From Acidobacteriaceae bacterium (GTDB lineage Bacteria; Acidobacteriota; Terriglobia; Terriglobales; Acidobacteriaceae), in NCBI GenBank assembly GCA_003165095.1, contig PLSH01000431.1, positions 1 to 8,695 on the forward strand: DNA of 8,695 nt, in the 5' to 3' direction. Positions 1 to 4,548 of this stretch are shown in pieces. How positions within the stretch are numbered: position 1 is the first letter of the stretch; each line of letters starts with the position of its first letter. The notes below the pieces were generated by a model that was not told where the DNA came from, ran no database searches, and worked only from the letters and a program-made list of their open reading frames with translations. The translations under genes and the position numbers were made by a program.

Positions 1-60
1 GGCGCTTTGATCGAAGGAATAGACGAAGATATTCGTATCCAGAAAGAATCTATCGCTCAT
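1..60 (-). CDS. PIN-domain (VapC-like) toxin, N-terminal fragment cut by the window edge
   Basis: Only the first 20 codons are present. They begin at an ATG at 60-58 and read MSDRFFLDTNIFVYSFDQSA without a stop. The stretch FLDTNIFVYSFD is the first beta-strand and first acidic metal ligand (Asp in LDTN) of a PIN-domain ribonuclease. The family cleaves RNA with Mg2+ and acts as the toxin of type II toxin-antitoxin modules. The start codon lies inside the 3' end of the antitoxin gene, an 11-base overlap with its stop at 52-50, so the two are translationally coupled. That arrangement is the usual one for an antitoxin-PIN pair. The remaining acidic residues lie outside the window, so activity cannot be judged. 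The F-V-Y-S-F-D variant differs from the I-L-I-D-Y-L motif of the right-hand toxin, so the two toxins are not recent copies of each other. Confidence 0.8.
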   Translation of the reverse strand, partial: MSDRFFLDTNIFVYSFDQSA

Positions 61-268
61 TCAATTCGTCCCTGCTGAAGCGCCGGCCCGCATCGACGTT
101 TTGCAAGCGCGCCATCAGGGCGTCGAATCCCTGGGCGTCTCCCGCGCTCTGCGTAAACTGCGCGAGCCATTCCCGGAACGCTTCGTTCAGTGTTCTGCGC
201 TGCTCCCGCGCAATCAGGCGCGCCCGCTCGATCAGGTCCTCGTCCGCGCTGAAGGTGATATTCTTCAT
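50..268 (-). CDS. Ribbon-helix-helix-like antitoxin of the left PIN toxin module
   Basis: This encodes 72 residues starting MKNITFSADEDLIERA. An N-terminal strand (KNITFSA) followed by two helices (about 9-23 and 25-38) fits a CopG/ribbon-helix-helix DNA-binding domain. The C-terminal part (about 45-72, ending FSRDELNER) would be the toxin-binding tail. Its role would be to neutralise the overlapping PIN toxin and to repress its own promoter. The reading frame is open up to 373. I chose the ATG at 268-266 because the fold begins there and because a strong palindrome abuts this ATG on its upstream side, which would be coding if a longer start were used. No good Shine-Dalgarno sequence precedes the ATG, and the same is true of the opposite antitoxin. 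The family assignment is by pattern and is moderately sure. The role as antitoxin rests mainly on the overlap with the PIN gene. Confidence 0.8.
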   Translation of the reverse strand: MKNITFSADEDLIERARLIAREQRRTLNEAFREWLAQFTQSAGDAQGFDALMARLQNVDAGRRFSRDELNER

Positions 269-294
269 ACGAAAACAGTGTGCACTATTTTCGT
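269..294. promoter_or_regulatory. 26-bp palindromic operator in front of the left antitoxin
   Basis: The arms ACGAAAACAGTG (269-280) and CACTATTTTCGT (283-294) are reverse complements at 11 of 12 positions, around a 2-bp centre. The palindrome abuts the ATG at 268-266, so a protein bound here would cover the translation initiation region and probably the transcription start. Ribbon-helix-helix antitoxins typically bind palindromes of this kind to autoregulate, so this is the likely operator of the left module (inference). The best -10-like element on the minus strand is GATAAT (322-317), with no convincing -35. Confidence 0.6.
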
Positions 295-394
295 GTAGTA
301 CGAGATTAAGTCTTGTATTATCAGAAGCCGAGATCAGCGATAAGGGCTGTTGGCGCGTCTCATTGGTCTCCAAAGCGAGTCCTGGGCTGCCTGC

Positions 395-438
395 TGATAT
401 ACATTAGAGTAATATGTTGATATACTTTATATATATCA
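395..438. promoter_or_regulatory. AT-rich repeat block, probable operator of the right module
   Basis: TGATATAC occurs as a direct repeat at 395-402 and 418-425, 23 bp apart. TGATATA (418-424) also forms an inverted repeat with TATATCA (432-438). A smaller inverted repeat, ATTA/TAAT, sits between them at 403-413. The block covers the predicted promoter and ends 10 bp before the antitoxin start. It shares no obvious sequence with the palindrome at 269-294, which suggests each antitoxin recognises its own site. The function is inferred from position and symmetry. Confidence 0.45.
398..426 (+). promoter_or_regulatory. Candidate sigma70 promoter of the right toxin-antitoxin module
   Basis: A TATACT -10 (421-426, five of six consensus bases) is preceded at 17 bp by TATACA (398-403, four of six for a -35). 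Transcription would begin near 433, leaving only about 16 bases of leader before the ATG at 449. Both hexamers overlap the TGATATAC repeats, so repression by antitoxin binding would be direct. In such an AT-rich stretch chance matches are possible. Confidence 0.4.
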
Positions 439-448
439 TGGTGACTTT

Positions 449-664
449 ATGCGAACGCTGATTGACATTCCGGAAGAAGATCTAAAACTGTTGACTCAGG
501 TGGCCAAAAAGCTCTCCGTCTCGCGTGCCGAGCTTGTGCGGCAGGTTGTTGCAACCTCTCTTGCGCCACACCGCCAGAAGATGAATCATGCGGCCTTTGG
601 AGCATGGTCTGACTTTCCCGAGGACGGAGTTGCGTATCAGGAGAGGATGCGTGCGGAATGGTAA
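449..664 (+). CDS. CopG-type ribbon-helix-helix antitoxin
   Basis: This encodes 71 residues. The strand RTLIDIP (2-8) and helices EEDLKLLTQVAKKL (9-22) and SRAELVRQVVATSLA (25-39) form the ribbon-helix-helix DNA-binding unit. The acidic and aromatic C-terminus, AFGAWSDFPEDGVAYQERMR (49-68), resembles the toxin-binding tail of antitoxins paired with PIN toxins. The expected role is to inhibit the toxin encoded immediately downstream and to autorepress from the repeat block at 395-438. The stop (662-664) overlaps the toxin start (658) by 7 bases, giving translational coupling. The start at 449 is the first ATG in frame with the domain. An earlier ATG at 438 is in another frame. The ribosome-binding site is poor (only GGTGA at 440-444), so a short-leader mRNA is likely. 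Confidence 0.88.
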   Translation: MRTLIDIPEEDLKLLTQVAKKLSVSRAELVRQVVATSLAPHRQKMNHAAFGAWSDFPEDGVAYQERMRAEW

Positions 665-1029
665 GCACGCCGGTTCTCTTCGACACCAACATTCTCATCG
701 ATTACCTGCGCGGCATCCCGCAGGCCCGCTCCGAGTGTGGCGAACATTCGGACCGCGCCGTCAGCATCATCAGTTGGATGGAAGTGATGGCAGGCTCAAA
801 CGCTGCAAATGAGTCGGATGCTCGTTCCTTCCTGCTGAACTTCTACACCTTGCCGCTCGGAGCCGATGTGGCCGAACGGGCATTCCTGCTGCGCAGGAGC
901 GGCAGGATTAAACTGCCCGACGCCATTATTCAGGCGACCGCCGAAGGCGCCGGCCGGGTTCTCATTACCCGCAACACACGCGATTTCCCTGCAAGCACGC
1001 CAGGAGTGCGGATTCCTTACACACTCTAA
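658..1029 (+). CDS. vapC: VapC-family PIN-domain toxin (endoribonuclease)
   Basis: This 123-residue protein has the usual length for VapC. The PIN fold is marked by PVLFDTNILIDYLRG (5-19), ISWMEVMAG (38-46), KLPDAIIQATA (85-95) and LITRNTRDF (102-110). The acidic metal-binding residues expected in the family are all visible: D9, E42, D88 and D109, with N106 nearby. VapC toxins are Mg2+-dependent RNases that cut tRNA, rRNA or mRNA when the antitoxin is degraded. The target cannot be read from sequence. The gene follows its antitoxin with a 7-base overlap and reads through to a TAA at 1027-1029. Nothing looks truncated, and the toxin should be functional. The next gene on this side is convergent (stop at 1158), so the module ends here. 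Confidence 0.93.
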   Translation: MVSTPVLFDTNILIDYLRGIPQARSECGEHSDRAVSIISWMEVMAGSNAANESDARSFLLNFYTLPLGADVAERAFLLRRSGRIKLPDAIIQATAEGAGRVLITRNTRDFPASTPGVRIPYTL

Positions 1030-1111
1030 ACGCGATCGATGAGTCAGCGGGAACGGGTAAAGTGCGTGGCGGGTGGTGCGCATTTCGATTATCCCTCACA
1101 GGATTGGGTGG

Positions 1112-1137
1112 CCCAGGTCTCGCATTTGATACCTGGG
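1112..1137. other. Hairpin between convergent genes
   Basis: CCCAGGT (1112-1118) and ACCTGGG (1131-1137) are perfectly complementary around a 12-base loop. It lies in the 128-bp spacer between the toxin stop (1029) and the stop of the opposing gene (1158). It could therefore help terminate transcription in either direction, but no T-run follows on either strand. It may instead be a copy of a dispersed intergenic repeat. Nothing else is recognisable in 1030-1148. Confidence 0.35.
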
Positions 1138-1148
1138 ATTCGGCCATC

Positions 1149-1162
1149 GGTCAGAGGTCAGA
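1149..1162. repeat. Two tandem GGTCAGA heptamers
   Basis: GGTCAGA is repeated exactly twice on the plus strand (1149-1155 and 1156-1162). The minus-strand stop codon (TGA at 1160-1158) of the neighbouring 180-residue protein falls inside it. A related GGTCAG-containing repeat lies in the opposite orientation at the other end of that gene (1736-1763). Confidence 0.6.
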
Positions 1163-1700
1163 GCCAATCAACAGAGTACACAGCAAAGATGCGATAAGGC
1201 CCCGGTTCACCCCCGGTGAACATGCCAGAACTGAGACTTGTTTCGGCCTCGTCGAAGGAATCAAAGAGACAATGGGAATTTGTGGGAAGTTCCTCCGCCA
1301 GACCATTGCAGGAGAGCGGTGAGTGCCCCGGCTCATTGCCAGTGCAAAAGGTGACCACGTCGAATCCCTCCAGTTTTTTCTGCGAGGGCTGGGCAATGTT
1401 TACGGGGATCGACGGTTCGGGTGAGAATGACCTCCAATGATCGCCTGTAAACTCCATCTCATGCGCTTCGTAATAGAACAGCTTCGATCCCTGAAGATCA
1501 ATGTCATGTTCTTGCGCAACGGCTCGTATGATTTCAGGTGAGTCGAATAGCCAATAGCCATTGTGTTTCCAATAATTGATATAGTCTGCAAAATCAGGGT
1601 TGACACAACTGCCAACGGAGTAAATATCAACGACGTTCGGCATCTTGAACACTTCGGGCTTTTTACAACTGCTCTTTGCCAGGTATCCGACAGGAACCAT
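1158..1700 (-). CDS. Unrecognised 180-residue soluble protein
   Basis: I do not recognise the family. The protein begins MVPVGYLAKS and has no signal peptide or membrane segment. It is rich in aromatic residues (DIYSVGSCV, DYINYWKHNGYWLFDSPE around 25-55, KLFYYEAHEMEF around 73-84). It has five cysteines (12, 32, 119, 131, 144) and a distinctive stretch SPLSCNGLAEELPTNSHCLF (127-146). The frame is open to 1760. I chose the ATG at 1700-1698 because GAGG lies 5 bases upstream of it, and because the extra 20 codons would be partly encoded by the 14-bp repeat at 1736-1763. Hand counts give about 47% and 40% GC in two 60-base lines (1501-1620), against about 72% in a line of nfnB (2401-2460), so it may be horizontally acquired. 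It starts 35 bp after the nfnB stop on the same strand and could be co-transcribed. No function is proposed. Confidence 0.75.
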   Translation of the reverse strand: MVPVGYLAKSSCKKPEVFKMPNVVDIYSVGSCVNPDFADYINYWKHNGYWLFDSPEIIRAVAQEHDIDLQGSKLFYYEAHEMEFTGDHWRSFSPEPSIPVNIAQPSQKKLEGFDVVTFCTGNEPGHSPLSCNGLAEELPTNSHCLFDSFDEAETSLSSGMFTGGEPGPYRIFAVYSVDWL

Positions 1701-1735
1701 CTCGACCTCATTAGACTTAAAATCCGCAAGCCTAT

Positions 1736-1763
1736 TCACTGACCACTGTTCACTGACCACTGT
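1736..1763. repeat. Exact 14-bp tandem repeat (two copies) at the 3' end of nfnB
   Basis: TCACTGACCACTGT occurs twice in direct succession (1736-1749 and 1750-1763). Read on the minus strand it is the GGTCAGTGAACAGT-type repeat. It encodes most of the last residues of NfnB (QWSVNSGQ) and supplies its TGA stop (1738-1736). I remember similar GGTCAGTG-type repeats from acidobacterial intergenic regions, but this was not checked. Confidence 0.75.
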
Positions 1764-3190
1764 CCATTGGTCAGGTACTCATGAATCGAGGCGGCGGCCT
1801 TCCGCCCCGCGCCCATCGCGAGAATCACCGTCGCTCCGCCGGTGACGATGTCGCCGCCGGCGAAGACGCCGCGCTTCGAAGTGCGGGTCGATTCGGGGTC
1901 GGCCACGATGTAGTTGCGCGCGTTGGTCTCGAGGTCGGGCGTCGAGCCTTGGATGAGCGGATTGGCGTTTGTGCCCACCCCGATGATGGCTACGTTGGCC
2001 GGCAGGATCATCTCCGAGCCCTTGACTGGGACGGGACGGCGGCGTCCGCTCGCGTCGGGTTCGCCCAGTTCCATGCGCTCGCAAAGCGCGCAGGTGAGCC
2101 ACCCGTTCTGGTCGCCGAGAAACTCGATGGGATTGGTCAACATGCGAAACTCGATGCCCTCTTCACGGGCGTGCTTCACCTCTTCGATGCGGGCCGGCAT
2201 TTCAGCTTCAGAGCGCCGATAGACCAGCGTAGCCGTGCGCGCGCCCAGCCGCTTTGAGGTGCGCACTGCGTCCATGGCGGTGTTGCCGCCGCCCACCACG
2301 ATCACGTCGTGATCGCGGCAATCGTAAATGGGCGCATCGTAATCGGGAAATTGCCAGGCGCGCATCAGGTTGGTGCGGGTGAGAAATTCGTTGGCCGAGT
2401 AGACGCCGTTGAGGTGCTCGCCCGGGATGCCGAGAAACTGGGGCAGCCCCGCGCCGGTAGCCACAAAGACCGCGTCGTAGCCCTCTTTTTGCATCAGCTC
2501 GTCGAGGGTTACGCTCTTGCCGACCACAACATTGGTCTCGAACTCGACGCCCATTCTGCGCAGGTTGTCGATTTCGCCCCTCACAATTGATTTAGGCAGG
2601 CGGAACTCGGGAATGCCGTAGACGAGCACGCCGCCAAGCTCATGCAGAGCCTCGAAGACGCGCACGCGATGGCCCTTCTGCACCAGGTCGCCCGCCGCCG
2701 AGAGACCGGCCGGACCGCTGCCCACTATGGCCACGCTCTTGCCGGTGGGCGCAGCGATCGCGGGCAATCCAAGCCGCCCGCTGGTGCGCTCGAAGTCGGC
2801 GATAAAACGTTCCAGGTTGCCGATGGCCACGGGCCGGCCCTTTTTTCCCAGAACGCAACCGCCCTCGCACTGATTTTCCTGCGGGCAAACGCGCCCGGTA
2901 ATGGCGGGCAGGGCATTGTCCTCGCGCATCTTGGCTGCCGCCCCCAGCGTGTCGCCGGCATAGATCAGGGCGACCACTTCCTTGATCCTGACGCCGACCG
3001 GACAATGAACCTGGCAGCCCGGTTTGGCGCAGTCGATACAGCGCGTGGCCTCAGTGACGGCCTCGAACGCGTTGAAGCCCAGGTTCACCTCCTGAAAGCT
3101 GCGGGCGCGCACCTGCGCATCGAGTTCCCGCATGGGCACACGCGAAATCTTCATGCGCTCTTTGAGCGGAAGAGGATTTTTTTCAGGCAT
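1736..3190 (-). CDS. nfnB: NfnB-like large subunit of NADH-dependent ferredoxin:NADP+ oxidoreductase (GltA/GltD family, 'glutamate synthase small subunit')
   Basis: This 484-residue flavoprotein belongs to the GltD family. An N-terminal iron-sulfur domain carries C51-x2-C54-x4-C59-x3-C63 and a second cysteine group, C102, C108 and C112. An FAD dinucleotide fold follows (GSGPAG, 157-162), then an NAD(P) fold (GGGNTA, 300-305) with YRR (324-326), which in this family contacts the NADPH 2'-phosphate. A C-terminal FAD motif GVFAGGDIVTGGATVILAMG spans 441-460. Adjacency to the PyrK/SudB-like gene, with an 8-base overlap, is the signature of NfnAB. That cytosolic enzyme couples NADH and reduced ferredoxin to NADP+ reduction by electron bifurcation or confurcation. 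Sulfide dehydrogenase (SudAB) is an alternative reading. Glutamate synthase is less likely because no large GltB subunit lies in the window. The last ten residues (NGQWSVNSGQ) are unusual, because they come largely from the tandem repeat at 1736-1763. Confidence 0.9.
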   Translation of the reverse strand: MPEKNPLPLKERMKISRVPMRELDAQVRARSFQEVNLGFNAFEAVTEATRCIDCAKPGCQVHCPVGVRIKEVVALIYAGDTLGAAAKMREDNALPAITGRVCPQENQCEGGCVLGKKGRPVAIGNLERFIADFERTSGRLGLPAIAAPTGKSVAIVGSGPAGLSAAGDLVQKGHRVRVFEALHELGGVLVYGIPEFRLPKSIVRGEIDNLRRMGVEFETNVVVGKSVTLDELMQKEGYDAVFVATGAGLPQFLGIPGEHLNGVYSANEFLTRTNLMRAWQFPDYDAPIYDCRDHDVIVVGGGNTAMDAVRTSKRLGARTATLVYRRSEAEMPARIEEVKHAREEGIEFRMLTNPIEFLGDQNGWLTCALCERMELGEPDASGRRRPVPVKGSEMILPANVAIIGVGTNANPLIQGSTPDLETNARNYIVADPESTRTSKRGVFAGGDIVTGGATVILAMGAGRKAAASIHEYLTNGQWSVNSGQ

Positions 3191-4124
3191 GGAGCGTCTC
3201 CACTTCCGCGGAGCTCTCGGCGGCCAATTCCGCGCGCAGACGGTTTACTTCCTCTTCCTTACGCGCCAACTCGGCGCGCAACTGGGCCAGTTCCTGCTCC
3301 TTGTGCTGCTCGAAATGCCGGAGCGACTGGCATTCCTTGTCGCGGTACATGGCGTTGCGCTGCATCAGGACTTCGAAGTTGACCAGTGATGCGTCGAACT
3401 CAGGCCCGTCCACGCAGGCAAACTTGCTGGTGTTGCCCAGCAGCACGCGGCAACCGCCGCACATGCCCGTCCCGTCGACCATGATGGAGTTGAGGCTGAC
3501 CATGGTCTTGATCCCAGGTGGCCCTGTGATTCGGGCCACGGCTCGCATCATGGGCACCGGGCCCACGGCGAGAACAAAGTTCAGCTTGCGCCCGGCCCCG
3601 AGCAGTTCGTTGAGCTTGCCGGTGACCAATCCCTGTTCGCCGTAGCTGCCGTCGTCGGTCATGATGTAGGCTTCGCTGCTGGCCTGGCGCACCTCGTCTT
3701 CAAAGACCACCATCTCCTTGCTGCGCGCCCCTTCAATGAAGATGACGTGATTGCCCGCCTGTTTGAGGGCGTTGGCCGTGGGCAGCGCCATGGCCGTGCC
3801 CACGCTGCCCGCCAGAATTACAGCGGTGCCGTAGTTGGCGATCTCGGAGGGGTGGCCCAACGGGCCGACGATGTCGAGAATGGAGTCGCCGGCTTCGAGG
3901 CAATTGAGCAGGGAGGTGGTTTTGCCGGCAGCCTGCACAACGATGGTCACCGTGCCGGTCGCGGGGTCGGAGCTCTTGATGGTGAGTGGGATGCGCTCGC
4001 CGTTTTCATGCAGGCGGAGAATCAGGAACTGGCCGGGCTGCTGCTTGCGGGCGATTCGCGGCGCTGATACCACAAATTGCTTGATATTGAGGCCGACGCT
4101 GCGGGCTTCCATGATCCTGTACAT
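3183..4124 (-). CDS. nfnA: NfnA-like small subunit (sulfide/dihydroorotate dehydrogenase-like FAD/NAD-binding protein)
   Basis: This encodes 313 residues of the ferredoxin-NADP reductase/PyrK type. Landmarks are the FAD-binding RIPLT (44-48), an NAD-binding glycine motif GSVGTAMALP (106-115) and a [2Fe-2S] loop VDGTGMCGGC (216-225). C222, C225 and C237 are the cluster cysteines, and D217 may be the non-cysteine ligand, since a published NfnAB structure reports an aspartate ligand. In NfnAB this subunit takes electrons from NADH and passes them to the large subunit. I chose the ATG at 4124-4122 because the protein then begins MYRIMEAR as family members do, and because GGAG lies 9 bases upstream. 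A TTG at 4139 would add five residues. The C-terminus has an additional heptad tail of roughly 40 residues (L279, L282, L286, V293, L296, L300), predicted coiled coil. The gene overlaps nfnB by 8 bases. Confidence 0.9.
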   Translation of the reverse strand: MYRIMEARSVGLNIKQFVVSAPRIARKQQPGQFLILRLHENGERIPLTIKSSDPATGTVTIVVQAAGKTTSLLNCLEAGDSILDIVGPLGHPSEIANYGTAVILAGSVGTAMALPTANALKQAGNHVIFIEGARSKEMVVFEDEVRQASSEAYIMTDDGSYGEQGLVTGKLNELLGAGRKLNFVLAVGPVPMMRAVARITGPPGIKTMVSLNSIMVDGTGMCGGCRVLLGNTSKFACVDGPEFDASLVNFEVLMQRNAMYRDKECQSLRHFEQHKEQELAQLRAELARKEEEVNRLRAELAAESSAEVETLHA

Positions 4125-4156
4125 GAAGCAAAGCTCCAATTCGAGAACTCAAGTCG

Positions 4157-4162
4157 ATTATC
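4157..4162 (-). promoter_or_regulatory. Candidate -10 element of the nfnAB promoter
   Basis: On the minus strand GATAAT (4162-4157, five of six consensus bases) would place the transcription start near 4150, giving a leader of about 26 bases that contains the GGAG ribosome-binding site. At 17 bp further upstream there is ACGCCC, not a -35 match. The missing -35 is consistent with an activator-dependent promoter. Confidence 0.4.
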
Positions 4163-4184
4163 AAAGGAACAGGCAGGACGGGCG

Positions 4185-4200
4185 TGTGATGTAAGTCACG
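4185..4200. promoter_or_regulatory. CRP/FNR-superfamily-like binding site upstream of nfnA
   Basis: TGTGA (4185-4189), six bases, then TCACG (4196-4200) matches the CRP consensus TGTGA-N6-TCACA at nine of ten positions. One further symmetric pair, G4184/C4201, extends the dyad. The centre (4192.5) is about 42 bp upstream of the start predicted from the GATAAT element, which is the class II activator geometry. The regulator and its signal (cAMP, redox or other) are unknown. That it controls nfnAB is inferred from distance. Confidence 0.5.
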
Positions 4201-4548
4201 CACGGGATGAAGTTGGCCGCAGGCGCATTGGGTTGCGATGCTTTCCGGTTGCCGCTCTAAGCAGTCCGCGCAAAGCCGCTGTCACAGCCAACTGTCGATA
4301 TACATCCCTGACCGGCGAGGTTTATCATTCATACGCTCCCCAGAGTGGAGTGTTCACAGTACCTGGGCGCATGTCCAGGAAATGGGGCAAGTTTCCAGCG
4401 GCAATCTGGTCACGCAAGACTTGGCAAGACCTGATTTGATCGCGGGCCCCGGCATTCTGGCGTGTATGGGCCCATGTCTCGTGGTGTGACTTTTGGGATT
4501 GCACCTGAACGTGAGACGTAGCAGCGTTCATTGAGAGGTCCTCGAAAT
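4201..4548. other. Intergenic region between divergent nfnA and the c-di-GMP enzyme gene
   Basis: I see no convincing gene here. The open frames have no recognisable domain. Visible structure includes an 11-bp odd palindrome GCTGTCACAGC (4278-4288), a GGAAA/TTTCC inverted repeat (4378-4382 and 4392-4396), a 10-bp tandem repeat GCAAGACTTG/GCAAGACCTG (4414-4433, nine of ten identical) and a perfect palindrome ATGGGCCCAT (4466-4475). The promoter of the gene at 4549 must lie here, but I find no good -35/-10 pair. A c-di-GMP riboswitch was looked for and not supported. Confidence 0.5.

Noticed and set aside
269..373. Longer 107-residue version of the left antitoxin starting at 373.
   Set aside because: The extra 35 residues cover the palindromic operator and show no family pattern. 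The ribbon-helix-helix domain starts at the ATG at 268.
1701..1760. Longer 200-residue version of the orphan protein starting at 1760.
   Set aside because: Its first residues are encoded by the tandem 14-mer repeat overlapping the nfnB end, and a GAGG ribosome-binding site sits just before the ATG at 1700.
1149..1763. The GGTCAG repeats as a CRISPR array or insertion-sequence ends.
   Set aside because: There are only two short units at each side with no regular spacers, no transposase, no long terminal inverted repeats and no clear target-site duplication.
1781..3389. Long plus-strand open frames opposite nfnB and nfnA, up to 246 residues.
   Set aside because: These are high-GC antisense shadows of well-supported genes, with no recognisable domains.
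4125..4139. TTG start at 4139 for NfnA.
   Set aside because: It lies just before the GGAG ribosome-binding site, and family members start with MYRI at the ATG at 4124.
4185..4310. Possible c-di-GMP (GEMM-I) riboswitch: TCACGCACGGG at 4196-4206 and GCGCAAAGCC near 4268-4277 recall GEMM consensus pieces, and a c-di-GMP enzyme gene follows.
   Set aside because: The CAAACC segment, the GAAA-capped P2 hairpin, the GGACGCAAAGCC form and the tetraloop-receptor side are not found in order. The matches are isolated.
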